DNA of 64,000 nt, taken from assembly GCF_040939455.1 (NCBI RefSeq), contig NC_134108.1:19745501-19809500 (forward strand), in the 5' to 3' direction. Below are positions 23,770-36,259 of the stretch, piece after piece. Both the position numbers and the translations under genes were made by a program. The stretch's first letter is position 1, and every line of letters begins with the position of its first letter. Source of the stretch: Microcebus murinus. Taxonomy: Eukaryota; Chordata; Mammalia; Primates; Cheirogaleidae. The notes under the pieces are model-generated. The model was not told where the DNA came from, did no database searches, and worked only from the letters and a program-made list of their open reading frames with translations.

Positions 23770-23915
23770 TTTCAGGAGGGTGAGGACATCTGTTGTGTCC
23801 ACCGCTGTATCCCTAGTAACTAGAATACCCACTGGCACACAGTAGGCACTAAGTAAGTACTTGTTGTACTTACTTAGTGAATGTATAAGTACTTGTTGAA
23901 TGAATAAATAAATCT
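23770..23915 (+). repeat. L2 LINE 3' tail containing a perfect hairpin
   Basis: The L2 end is shown by 'ggtgaggacatctgttgtgt', 'gctgtatccctagtaactag', 'ggcacacagtaggcactaag' and 'gttgaatgaataaataaa'. Within it 23847-23860 (cactaagtaagtac) and 23866-23879 (gtacttacttagtg) are exact reverse complements separated by ttgtt. 'taagtacttgttga' recurs at 23886. Confidence 0.75.
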
Positions 23916-25229
23916 CTGTACAACACCTTTGAATAAAAAAGGAAAAAGAGAGAAAATTCTCCCCTTTCTCCTTCAAGAATCAACGGACAGGAGTCTTAGA
24001 TTAAAAGCCTTTTACTTCTTGCCACACTGCTGCTACCTGCTCCCCAGGCTGCAGTCCTGGCTAAACACAGCAGCTAACGACTGACCAAGCTACAAAGCGG
24101 GCAGGAGCTTTCTACCCATGCTTAGCCATTCTTACAAGTTAAGTATGTCATCTGTTTAGGTACTGCCTAAAGAAGTGACGAGTTTAACTGAAGAGGAGAA
24201 TGTATGTCTTTGCTAGGATTTCACTTCCTAAAAAATGGCAAAACCTCTAATTCACTCTTGAAAGGTTCCAGCTTTCTACTAAGGAGCATCAGTAATAAAT
24301 AAGTACCTCCGCACATTAGGAGTTAAGCATCCTCCTGTCCTTTTTGTTTAAATCAGAAAGTAATGTCCCAGATGCTGATTATAATAAAATACACACATGT
24401 AAATTATTGCCTTCTTTTTGTTAGGAGGCAAATGTGATTTATGGATGGTTGTAACACTAATTAGAGAACATAACAGATGGTAAACAATTAATTGAAAATG
24501 TTGTGTCCATCAAACTAACCTTTATCATATAATTCTTCATCAACAATGTTATTTGCTTATTTAAACAGGATTTCATTACTATGCCATACATTAGCATGAG
24601 AAAAAAATTTTTCGAATTTTTACCCAATCCATGGGCTTACTCAGCTGGCTCATGATATTTTAGGAAAGTTTAAGACTAGATTCACTAGATCCATACAGAT
24701 ATTACAGAATTTAATTTGTGAAGGATCACATTACTGCTCTGTAGTTAAGAATGCTGGGAAAGAAAGTAACGTTATATTTTTCTGTGCTTTTTCATGCATT
24801 ACAACTTTACTAATCTAATTTAGATTTGAGAAGCTAATTAAATTATTGCCATGGTCTACAGGCCTGAAAGCAATTACTTATACCTCAAGTTTTCATATGA
24901 AAATGTAAAAGTCAAAGTCGAATATTGCCTCAACACCGTCTCCCTCCGTGTTAGGAAATCAGTGAACTGGTTTGTGAGTCTATTAAGCAATGTGATATTT
25001 CAGTAAAGAAAAAGCAGCATAAATGGAAAAGCAAGGAGTTATAAACATGCTTAATTACTGCATGAATTTTTTTAAAGTAGAAGAGTATGGAAAATAAAAT
25101 CTTATTTCTACTGAATATCTACCTAGAAATACTGATGGTTTAATTGGTGGTTACGAGCATCAAGTTTCATGACATAAGCCTTTGTTCATATTTTGGCTCT
25201 GTCAGGTGACAGGATGCTTCTAAACCTCT

Positions 25230-25380
25230 CACACTCTCAGTTTCCTGATCTGTCCAATGGGTGGTCACAGTGCTCACGCCTCCAAGGGTTGTTATGAGAA
25301 TTAAATGAAGCAAAGCACATAAGGTTCTTGGCATGGCGCTTGCCACATTATTATTAAATGTTGGCTTGTCGTGAACATCC
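25230..25380 (+). repeat. MIR SINE fragment
   Basis: The right half of a MIR: 'tcagtttcctgatctgtcca', 'ggttgttatgagaattaaat', 'gttcttggcatggcgcttgc', 'ttattattaaatgttggc'. Confidence 0.75.
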
Positions 25381-25962
25381 TCATTTACTAACGTTTCTCA
25401 CTTCTCCCTTCCCCTATGGGAACTGATGTTCCTTCACTTTAGCATTATATTTACAAAGGGACCCTGAGCCCCACGGTATTCAAGCTGAGTCAATGAGAGC
25501 CCTCTCCTGGAATGTTCTGGGTCTAAAGAAGGGTTAGCCCTTCCGGGTATGAGGCTGTGAAATGTAAGGTTGTGGGAAAGCTAAGAAAATGAAAACTTGT
25601 ACAAACAAGCAGAGAGGAAAATATGGCAGGAAGTCTTCTGGGTGGCACTGCAGTCCCTGTGGCCAACTGTGTCCCTGCCATTACTGTAGCTTAGTTATGG
25701 GCCCAATGCACTCTCCCTCTTGCCTGTGCTTCCGGAAGCTGAGTGCCTGTCATTGACAACGAGTACCGTTCCAATCAATAAAGCTGTTATTAGGAAAACA
25801 AAAAAGCCCTGGGGAGAAAACACCCATTAATTTTACTAATCTAATTATTTCTATTAGGTAATTGTAATTTGGACTCATTTTATTAGACACACAAAAATAT
25901 GTTGTAACCTTAAGTTATACAGAGAATTAGTATAAAAGTAACTTCTACTAAACTACATGACA

Positions 25963-25993
25963 GGCCGGGCACCGGTGGCTCACGGCTGTAATT
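25963..25993 (+). mobile_element. Orphan 31-bp Alu 5' end
   Basis: 'ggccgggcaccggtggctca' followed by 'cggctgtaatt' is the start of an Alu left monomer. It stops abruptly and no remaining Alu body or A tail follows. It may be the stump of a larger deleted copy. Confidence 0.75.
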
Positions 25994-26155
25994 TCTCAGT
26001 GCCAACCTCTGTCCCTGTCCCTGCCACTTCCATTTTGCTACTTACCTGTAATTCACTGGACATCAAGTTCAACTTATTCTAATGGTGTTTAAAGTACGAG
26101 TTAATACAGAACTTGGGAAGGGGAGGTGTCCAAGAAGACACAAAGCCTGGGCAGA

Positions 26156-26468
26156 CCGGGGCAGACCAACGAGGCAAGAGCTGGAAGTCAGCTCAGACAG
26201 AACTACGGGCAGAAACGCCAGGACGGGCTTCGGATACAGGCGAGGAAGACCACTGCCTGAAGAACATCCTGAGAAGACCGGTGTCCAGCGGACATCGAGT
26301 GTGGGGAAGAGGGAGGCGTGAGGTGACACTGGGCAGAAAAGTCGAGGTCACAGCACTGTGCAGCCACCTGCACAGGCGGGGAGCTCAGATCCCATTCCAG
26401 AGGCCACGTGCAGTTTTTACACCAGGAGAGCAAATGCCAGGTCTGTGCTTTCGATCTGCCATTCTCAC
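26156..26468. other. CpG-dense intronic patch
   Basis: Counting by eye, 16 CG dinucleotides fall in about 313 bp. The surrounding intron has very few. I recognise no repeat family in the patch. Several overlapping open frames here (up to about 125 codons) are explained by the lower density of stop codons in GC-rich DNA. Confidence 0.6.
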
Positions 26469-27899
26469 GTCTATGTTAATGGAGAGATAGTAATGAAGAC
26501 AGTATTGAAATAGACCGAGCAAAAGACTGGTAAAAGGGCCTAAGATAGGGAGATAATATTAGTAGTGATTTTTAAATATTTTAAAAATACATACAACACT
26601 ATAAGATAATTGATAATAGAAAAAAAAATTTAAGGACCTGGAAGAAAGAAAAGGCATTGGAGAGAAAAACCATGGTGGAGAGTATTTTCTGGAATAGTTA
26701 CTTAAAAGGAAAGAAATCCATCTGCGTATTCCCTGATGGCATCGGACATGTAGCATACTCAAAAAATGCTTATTAAATAGAACCCAAAAAATCACAACAT
26801 GATTTCTCCCTGCTGCAACCCCTCCAACACTGAGTTCTTTAGCATCACGCACACTAATGTTCACATGCTATTTCTGATAGCAGCTGTATATATAAGTCAT
26901 AGTAAACAACAAAAGTATAAAAGCTATTATGGACAATTTTCTTTCATTTACTTTTAACAGCAGGTAAAATCAGCCAGCATTACAGAAAATAATATCAAGA
27001 AATGATAAAGCATAAAAATAGCTAATCATAAAAAAAATCCCGTAAAGTGAAATTCACTTGACTGGTTTTTTTTTTTTTTTCTTGTCCTCACCAAAGGTAG
27101 TATTTAAAAATGAGGTTTAGAAACATCCTGAATGTAATAGCAAGTAAGAACTCAAAAAGCAGTATCTTTTTAACCATTAAGTGACTGGACCCTGAAGAGA
27201 AGATACAGTGTAATGAAGCTTTAGTGATACAACGATACTTTTTAATGATATAAAGTAGCTTATTATTAACTTTCTGCAAAGTATTGGGGAGGCAAGAAAA
27301 GCAGATGAAAGGCAGACATTAAATGGATATGGTGAGATAAGTGAACTTGATTTTTCTCCCAAGGTTAAAAAAACAAACCACTTTTAGTAGTGCCTTCTTT
27401 CCTGCCATATGAAGGGAAAATGTTCTGCCTGAATTTCCAGGTCCTCTGTAGTCTGAACCATATAGCATAGACACACTCCCTGTCCCCACCCCCTGTCTAG
27501 ACACCCACTGACCACCAGGCCGGCTGTCCTCTATCCTGTCCCCCAACATGGCCATCCCTCTTCCTATACCTGATCACTCCCCAGCCATACCCCAAAGGCT
27601 AGCTCAGGAGTCACCCTTTCCACTCTGACCCTCCAAGTCGTTCTTTCTTGGAATGCCCACATCACTTAGAACCTTCAAGACACAACCGAAAACCTAAGTA
27701 TGTAGACTTTATTAAACATATTTGTTTTCTCACTCTTTGTGCTAGTTTTGATCTCCAACTAAACTGAAACTTTGTCAAGAATAAATGTCTTACACTGTAT
27801 CCATTCCCAACAATGCTCAACCCCTGCATCCATTCACTCACTAACTGTGGTGTACACACCTGCTATACGCTGGACAGTATTCTAGATACTTCAAAATAC

Positions 27900-28470
27900 A
27901 GCACTAAAAAACAAAACAAAACTGAAAAAGCTCTGTCTGCTGACATTCTGCGGGGGGTGGAATGAGAGGGAGAGTTCTAGGAGACCAGGTCAGGGACTTA
28001 ACAAGGAGCCAGCCAGCTCAGAGCCTGTGAGACACAATAAGGAATCTGACTCCCCTGAGTGAGAGGAGGAGCCCTTGGAAATTTGCAGCAGAGAATTGAC
28101 CTGCTAGGACTTATGTTTTCAAATCCTCATTATGGCTACTGCTTTGGAAATCTCTAATAAGGAAGCAAAGGCAGAGCAGGAACCTGTAATAATCCAAGTG
28201 AGAAGTGGTGGGGTATTAGACCAGGAGAGGCTAGTAGAAGTGTCAAAGGATCAGATTCTGGGTGCATTTTTACTGTTGCAATGACAGGATTTTCTGATGT
28301 AATGGATTTGGGTGACAAAAAAACAAAGGAGTCAACAGTGGCCCAAAAGATTTTGGCCTGAGCAACCCAGATGACAGAGTTGTATGAGGCAAGATGCAGA
28401 GACTGCAGGAAGAATAGATTCAAGGTGGCAGGAGAGGGCAGGAGTTTGTTGATAGATATAGGAAAAAAAC
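27900..28470 (-). mobile_element. L2 LINE fragment, antisense
   Basis: The complement of the L2 ORF2 C-terminal region: 'gagaattgacctgctaggac', 'cctcattatggctactgctt', 'acctgtaataatccaagtga', 'agattctgggtgcattttta', 'attttggcctgagcaaccca'. The frame is destroyed by stops and indels. Confidence 0.7.
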
Positions 28471-29377
28471 TCCATAAATATTGATCACTTATTCCAAGTT
28501 GGGGTTTATTTGTGTTTCATCTTAAAAATCAATGACCCAATTACCATCTCTATTGTTCATAATATCAGTGTCTACAGTTATACTTTTATGAATTCAAGAT
28601 TATGAGACAAATTCAGTTTCGATGAGTTCAACCCTTTCAAAAAAACACTTTACAAGTTGGGATTGTTTTCTTTCTTTTTAAATGTGGTGGTGGTGGTAGC
28701 AGAAGAGAGGAGAATCATTGTCAACCATCTAGCTCATAAAAATGTTCCTGTAATGGACTGTTATGTAAAGTCAGGATAGTAAGTAAAATAATTCCTTTAT
28801 ACCACTGATTTATACAGGCAGTCATGCATTCTTCATCAAAGTTTTATTGAGTGCCTGAGATAATGCGGGCATTGTATAGGATACAAAATTATTAAAACTA
28901 GATTCCCCAACTCAGGGCAAGTAAGGGAATTTCAACATCTGAAAACAAATCAATATGAATGAAAAGAATTCAAATGATGGAAGAAGAGAATGTAGCACAG
29001 CCATGACGAAACAATTCCAAGATCATTCAAGGAAGTAGATAACATACATTGGTCATAGAACTATGAAAATAGTTGTGAAAAAAATAGGTTGAAAAATCAG
29101 GAGGGCTTTTTTTTTTAACAAGACAAGTATCATGCTAGTGCCAAGAAGTTTTTTCAGTATGCAATGAAAAGTCAGGGAAGGAACATAAATACAACGTGAT
29201 GGTAAGATTTTCTCATCAGTACTCAAGTGGAGGAGAAAGAAAATAGGCCAATGCTATGTGTTGCACACAGAGGACAAAACAATGTATTGGGATAAGTGCT
29301 ACCAAAGTAGCAACTGATTCTGCTAAAACTATTCGAAGACTACATACAAAAGGCTGGGAATCTGGAATCAATGGTAG

Positions 29378-29406
29378 AGTGTGTGTGCGCACATGCGCAC
29401 GCGCAC
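29378..29406. repeat. Alternating purine-pyrimidine (GT/GC) tract
   Basis: 'gagtgtgtgtgcgcacatgc' continues as 'gcacgcgcac', an almost unbroken purine-pyrimidine alternation with several GC steps, the kind of sequence that can adopt Z-DNA under negative supercoiling. Confidence 0.75.
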
Positions 29407-29646
29407 AAGTGGGTATGTTCTGTGGGTATGTATGTGTGTATGTAGAAATAATACGTATATAATAGCGTACTCAAAAGAATAAGTATTCAAAGATAGAAAT
29501 AACAATTATGAGTGATATGCAGACTGTGGGGCTTGATGAAAAGTAGAAGACGCAACTATGACTTAGGTTCCCAGTAGGCAGACTAGAAAGACAGTAATAC
29601 CACTAGCAGAAAATAAAAACTAATCTAGAAAAGGATAAGTATGCTC

Positions 29647-29664
29647 TGTGTGTGTGTGTGTGTG
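29647..29664. repeat. Short GT microsatellite
   Basis: A run of about nine TG units, followed by 'ttcatatatgtgcagg'. Confidence 0.9.
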
Positions 29665-29745
29665 TTCATATATGTGCAGGTTGTATGCACACATTAAAAC
29701 TAGGTTCAAAGAGTCAAGAAAATCATGGTCTTGATGAAAAAAAAA

Positions 29746-30087
<342 letters not shown>

Positions 30088-30959
30088 TTATTCTAACTGC
30101 AGAGGAGTTTCCTTGAGAAAGTCTCAGTAGGAAAATGGCTACCTGTCCAAATGTCTGATCCACTTCCAGCAACAAAGTATTTCTAACTGTGCTTCCCTTA
30201 CAAGTAATAAATGCTCAGGATTTATACTACTGGACACAGGCAATCTTTCAGGTTTGTTTTTACTATGTAAAAGAAGTGATATGTTGAATGAAATGTTTCT
30301 TTTTTAAAATGCATCGAAATGTTTTTATTGCCAACAGTGAAAAATCATAATAAAGATATATATTGGACCCCAAATTCATTACAAATTTTCTATCAACTTT
30401 ACTATGTGATATATTGCCATTTACTAGTAAGGTAGTTACTGTTTCAATTTTAAGCCAAAGCACATAAACTCTATAGGTTGTTACTTTTAAATTAAACAAA
30501 TGCTGCTGTCTGCTTGTAAAAGAAAGGCAGTTCAGTGTCTCATTTTCAAAAGTAACCTTACTTTATAGATATTGAAATATTTTATATATTTCCTATGATA
30601 TTTTAATAACTTTCTTCTACTTGCAATTATTTATCATGTAACTTGTTTAAAGAAGAGATACAAATTTTTATTTCTTAGAAAAGTTTTTTATAGTTACAGT
30701 ATACTTTTTAGATAAATTCATTTTTCTGCAGTTTATTTCTTTCAAAAATAATGATATGGAAGTATACAGCAACTTCATTTTCTTAATTTAAGAATCTAGA
30801 TATTTGTTGAATAATTGACACAGTTGATTAAAGTAACACTTAGAAGAAATGTTTTAAATATTAGGTCCTGAAATGCTATAAGGAAATTTCCTACTTGATT
30901 CTCGTTTTTTGTTCCCCTAACATGTGTTTTTTATGATGTATTGAAGAAACCAGTCTCAC

Positions 30960-31089
30960 CTGTTTTTGATTGTTGATTTCTTCTTGGTTCCTCAGGGGCC
31001 TCAATTGGCTGATCAGCCAAGAAAACTCGAGCCTGGTCGACAGCATTCAGGACAGAATATTCTTTCTCCTTTAACTCCCGTCTCAGTGC
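30960..31089 (-). CDS. UTRN: Utrophin exon (equivalent of dystrophin exon 58), spectrin repeat helix B
   Basis: This exon has 130 nt: 43 codons plus one base of the next codon. It begins [20 protein letters not shown] and ends RRNQQSKT. It supplies helix B of the second-last spectrin-like repeat and the loop towards helix C. Dystrophin exon 58 is 121 nt, so this exon is three codons longer; the extra residues fall near the [11 protein letters not shown] loop, as in utrophin. The donor is GTGAGA. The acceptor is TTTGCAAAG, with A rather than C or T at position -3, after a moderately pyrimidine-rich run (CTTTTGCTTCTCTTT). It lies about 26 kb downstream of the 157-nt exon in transcript order. 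The utrophin assignment rests on the residues, which differ from the dystrophin form (AFKRELKTKEPV). Confidence 0.97.
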
Positions 31090-32589
31090 CTTTGCAAAGA
31101 GAAGCAAAAGTTGAATTGGTAACCTTATGTGTTCACCAAATAATGGAACCTCTTCAGTTAGACCACTTCTGACCACACTGTCAAATGAATGACTAACAAT
31201 CAGCATTTAAGCTAAGTTAGAAGTGTAAATATACAAAAAATATGAATAAAAGCAAAAAGATGACTCCTGTAGAACTTAAATATGCCAAATAAAAACCACT
31301 TAAAAATATTCACCTAAGGGAAATTGTTACAGTGTATTTGAACTTACAGAAAATGTACTTTTAGGCTTTTCACTAATGTCAGATTGCTAAAATATAATAG
31401 CCTGTTCTAAGATACTTTTTCTTGTAAGACTGACTGACAAAAAAATTACATCCAAAAGTACAGAAGAAGGTAATTTCACAAGGAGTAATGAGATCCTCAG
31501 AAGTGCTTTACATTCTTTAGAATACACTGAGAAAAAAATTAAGAGATAGAAACAAATTAAAGTACCTACATGAAATCAAAACTAAACCAAAGACAGCACA
31601 TATAAAACAGTCTCCAATTATCTTAAAATATGTTCCATCTCTCATGCTGAGGCAATTACTATTTTTCCTTTGTGAAGTTTTTCATGCAAATCTATGATTC
31701 TCAGAATAGTTTCTCTTTAGCACTTTCATTCTTTTAAGTGAAGCTAAACTTTCACCCCTGCACCTATAAAAACAACAAACCTCTTTTAGTGACTACTGCA
31801 AGATAAGAGTAAATGAAGAGTTTCTCATGTGCAATTTTAACACTGTTGCTAAATCAATATTATAAATATTGTTATCCTCTTAAAAATATACATATAAACA
31901 CAGTTCTAATACTTTGCTTTTGGTGCAGTTCACTGGAAACATATTATGCAAACTCACTTTGTTATTTTCTAAAATACTGCATTCTTAATAGTATTTTAGA
32001 ATCTATAAAACCTTTCCTTCTGAATATAACTAATTTTTTAGTAGTATTTAACTATGTTGGTATGACAGGGTTATTTGCAGGCTAAATCCTTATCTTACAC
32101 AGTTGATAAAAAGTAAAAATAAAAATATCTAGAAGTACCAGAGTAATCATCTTATGTAATTATATGGAGCTAAATACCAAAAAAACACTGGTAGTGAGGG
32201 GAGGAGAGATGAGAAGAGCTGGCAAGGAGCAGTGAGAGAGAGAATGACAAAATGCTAATTTTTGTGTAAACACTGTAAATTTTTTTGACTTTTAAATTGT
32301 GTACAATTATTATTTCAGTTAAAAAAAACTTGAATTAAAAGAATAAAAGGTAACCAAAAATCCCACCAATCTGCAATTCAGATACAGCAATGAAATATAG
32401 GATATGGGATGAAATAAAGCTCTCTAAAATCTACAGATACATTTATGCAACCTTCCTAGTATCCATAAAGCCAAAAACTGTGAAGCAAGGCCAAGTCACC
32501 AAAATTCTGACCAATGAGCATTAAATGACATGTTAGGAGGGAAAGGACCAACCCTCCATCATCTCTTATTTAAGAAATGCAGCTTGTTC

Positions 32590-32745
32590 CTAACACAAAG
32601 AAATGATAAGTGATGATGGATACCCCAATTACCCCGATATAATCATTACACATTGTATGCCTATATCAAAATAACACATGTACCCCATAAATATATACAA
32701 TTATCATGTACCTGTAATAATTAAAAATTTAAAATTTTTAAAAAT
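32590..32745 (+). mobile_element. L1 LINE, extreme 3' end
   Basis: An L1 3' UTR end: 'acacaaagaaatgataagtg', 'gatggataccccaattaccc', 'acacatgtaccccataaata', then an A-rich tail with CAA units at 32756-32770. It is related to the end of the L1 at 7997-8600. Confidence 0.75.
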
Positions 32746-33939
32746 TAAAAAAGAAACAACAACAACAAAAAAGAAATTCTTCTGTGAAGAAGTTCCATGG
32801 TATAACATTCCAGGAAATAAAAAAGATCATCTTCTTACATTTAAAGTTTCTGATATGTGGAAATAAAAGAGACACAAGAGAAATGGAAAAAGATATTTTT
32901 AATCCAGAGATATATGTACATATTTACAGGTCTTGAGCCAATTAACTTAGGTTATTGTGTTATTAGAGCAAGAAGCTCTAGAGGAGTAAAAATAACCCTA
33001 GTATTTATTTCCAAAACCACCTGGAAATACAAAATAATGATATGAAAAATCATGTTGCTTAAAAAACACCAGTGAAAATCAGTGGGTAATACACCAAAAT
33101 TATTTTTAAAAATTTTAGTGGTCAAGGGTATTTACTCCCCCAACCCAAAACTAACCAGTAAATGTGGGAGTGGTAAAGACCACACTGTGGTCTGCAAATG
33201 CTATGCAAGAACTGTGCTAGATTTCTTCTTTTGGGAAGGAACATCCCAGGAATATTATCTATTTACTGTGAGCTGTGGAAGAGAAGGTAAAGGCACTAGA
33301 ACACCTTTTCAGTCTTTTCAGACAAACAGGAGGACAAATTCACAGACAGTACTTAGAGACTTAGCACAAAAGGGAAACTTGAAAACACCAATAGGTAATG
33401 ATGTGGAAGGAAATGAAAAACTGAGAGAAGAGGCAACACAAAGGAATGTGACTCAGAGAAGAAGAGCAGAGGCAGTACTGGTCCTCCGGAAATATAAAAC
33501 CATTAGGGGGCGTGTAGTTCACAGTGGGTGAATCCAGATCTTATAGTATAGAAAGGAGATACTGTGATCCATACAACTTAGGTGTATGGTAATTCCCAAC
33601 TGGGAGTTCTGGACTATTATTAATAGTAGTCCACAAAATGTGCATTACTGAGTAGGGGTGTGGGGAGGGAAGAGGGCAAAAGAGAGATTTATCTTGGAAC
33701 TAGTTTTAGAATTTCCAAAAATCCCAATGGAAATACACAGTTGTCTACAGAAAAGATACTTGAAAAAAAATGAACCCATCAATTTCCATTTCATGTATGG
33801 CTGAAATTTATCAATTTAACATGATGCTGTCACAATAAAATTTATTTGGCTGGCTGTTAACTATGCCCAGAAAGTTCTTTCTCCAGATAGCCACTTTGCA
33901 GATTCTTCACTGGCTTTAAGTCCTTCTAAGAAGCGAGGC

Positions 33940-34185
33940 CCACTCACCAACCCTATTTAATGTAGCATTCCTCCTTTCCTATCCCCTGCATTTCCCAGTC
34001 CCCTTACTCTGCTGAACTATCACCTTTTACTATGCAAGGTAGGTAATCAGTTATTCGTTTATTGCTTAATCTCTGTCTCTCTCAGATAAAATATAAGCTC
34101 CATGAAACCAGGGACTTTCTCTGGTTTCTTCACTGTGGTAAGCAAAGCACCCAGGTCAATGCTGTGCCCCGGGGCCTGGTAGAGT
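33940..34185 (+). mobile_element. L2 LINE 3' fragment
   Basis: L2 tail features 'gataaaatataagctccatg', 'aaaccagggactttctctgg' and 'gcacccaggtcaatgctgtg', in the plus orientation. Confidence 0.6.
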
Positions 34186-34189
34186 CACT

Positions 34190-34490
34190 GAGGGCCCTGC
34201 AATGCTTCCTGGTGGAGGTAGTGCCTAAACTGAGTCTAGCAGAGAGAGAAAGGCACTTCCACGAGAGGAAACCAATCACTAGCAGAAGAATGAGCGTCAC
34301 AGTTGTGCCCTCAGAAAATTGCAAGCACTCTGGTACCCAGAGAGTGGTCTCAGCTGAGGCCCAAGGTGTGGGCAGAGACCAGTCCAGAAAGACAGCTGTA
34401 GGGGCTCAGCTGCATCTGAGACTCAACCCAGTCACGGGTGACAGGAAGCCACGGAAGAGCTGGACAAGTTGAGGGAGAAGGAGGGGGACT
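34190..34490 (-). mobile_element. Probable L2 LINE fragment, antisense
   Basis: 'gcaatgcttcctggtggagg' and later 'acaggaagccacggaagagc' resemble complemented L2. It directly adjoins a sense L2 tail. A 136-codon plus-strand open frame spans both and is not considered a gene. Confidence 0.4.
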
Positions 34491-35194
34491 GTCAGATTTA
34501 TATTTTTGTTTTTTATAACATCATTGTCAGGTCTCCTAGATTGATAAAAAACAAGTCTGAGTCTATGAAAGTTCCACAGGTCTAGAGAATCTATTTTCCC
34601 TCCTGACCACATGAAACTCCGGCGCTTCATAAAAAAATCCTCTTGGCACAGGCTGCTGGCCGGGAACTGTCTCGTGAGCTCCTTTGATATGCCAAGGAAG
34701 GGAAGTACGGGAGGCAAGTGTGGGCAAGTGAGAACCGCGCCACGTAAGTACAAACACGGGGCTCCAGCCCTAATGCCAACTCGACATCTAAATATCCTAG
34801 AGAGCAGCACACATACAATAATGTCTGCTCATGCCTTTTTTTGTAAATTTAATTTTGTTGTTCAATTTGTCCTATTTCAATTATATTTAATTGCATGTCA
34901 GAAATGGATTTAACTTTCAACAGCATTACACATATAATCATTTCACCACCCTTTACCTCTCAATTAGACATAAAAGAGACCTGCATTTTCCAGCCACCTG
35001 GTGAACATTAATGATAAGGTAATTAGACTCCAATGTGTTGTTTTGTATACAGACCTACAAAGTGGCATTCAGGTGTAGGTTCCAATATCACATGACTTGT
35101 ATGTATATATGGGCCACCTTAAATGAGTATATAACATAATCTAATTGAAATGTTTCTCTTTTAATGACTTTATATTTTCATTCAAAACAATTGT

Positions 35195-35320
35195 TTCCAG
35201 ACAATAACAAATATTGGTGAGGCTGTAAAGAAACTGGAATCTTCATGCGTTGTTGGTGGAATGATGAAATGATATCATTTTGTAGAGCAAAATTTAACAA
35301 AGAAACCCAAATCTGTTCAG
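35195..35320 (+). mobile_element. L1 LINE fragment
   Basis: An isolated L1 ORF2 piece: 'ataacaaatattggtgaggc', 'gtaaagaaactggaatcttc', 'tgcgttgttggtggaatgat'. Confidence 0.65.
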
Positions 35321-35903
35321 TCTAAATTGAAATAATTAATGGATTCCGGTTAGTCCTGGATTATTTTAATGATCTACTTTGCAAATTACTCTCAATAATT
35401 TTTTGATGTAAAGTTAGTTTTCTTCTATCATCTATCAGCTAGTCTGGGCTAAACCTATCAGTCACCTGTTGGTTTTTATTTTATTAATAGCAAATATTCT
35501 TTCCTCTCCCTGGATAAACAAGGAACTCATCTCACTGCAATGGATGTATGGGTTCATTCCATCTCTTCCCATTTTTTTCACATCCTAACCCATCAGGTAG
35601 CTCTGTAGGGCATGGTTTCAAAACTACTGCTAGTCATTAAAGTTCAATGGTGTATCCATTATCACCATTGCATATCAAACCCCACTAAAACTTAGTGGCT
35701 TAAAACAACAACGATTTATTTTTCATGATTCTGTGGGTTGGCAATTAGACCAGTTCTCCTGCTAGTACCAGCTGGGATTACTTGTGAGGCTAAAATCATC
35801 CGCAGCTTGAATGGGGCCAGAGGTCCATGGTGGCCTCACATGCCTGGAAATCATTGCTGCCTACTGGCTGGGGCACCTCTGTTCCCCTGTATGTGGTCTC
35901 TAA

Positions 35904-36076
35904 TTGCTGTCCAACATAGTGGCCACTAGTCACATGTGGTTATTTGGCACTTGAACTGTGGTTGAACTAGTACAACCGAGGAGCTGAATTTTATATTTTA
36001 TCTAATTGTAAGTGATTTAAATTTCAATATAAATGGGCACGTGTGGCTAAGGGTTACCATCTTAGAGCAGTTCTAG
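35904..36076 (+). mobile_element. MER5A-like hAT element
   Basis: 'gtggccactagtcacatgtg', 'tatttggcacttgaactgtg', 'gaggagctgaattttatatt' and 'ggcacgtgtggctaagggtt' follow the order of the MER5A consensus (non-autonomous hAT-Charlie). Confidence 0.7.
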
Positions 36077-36259
36077 ATTTTGCACACCACTTGTCACGTT
36101 CTATGGTTTGAAGCAAGTCATGAGGCCAGCGCAGACTCAAGAGAATGAAGAAATAGGCTTCATCCCTTGATGACAGGAGGAAAATATCCCTCCGCATAGG
36201 GGCTTGGACACAAGGAGGCATGATTCATAACTACAACAATTTACTGCATGGGATAAGGG

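Noticed and set aside
26082..26490. Overlapping open frames on both strands in the CpG-dense patch
   Set aside because: Stop codons are scarce in GC-rich DNA; no frame resembles a protein family and the frames disagree between strands.
33082..33531. 149-codon open frame on the plus strand
   Set aside because: Low-complexity composition, no recognisable domain, lies in an intron antisense to UTRN, and no promoter or splice context is visible.
33612..33633. Near-palindrome around 'ggactattattaatagtagt'
   Set aside because: Imperfect and AT-rich; likely by chance in this composition.
34062..34472. 136-codon plus-strand open frame
   Set aside because: It spans the junction of L2-like fragments and has no independent support.
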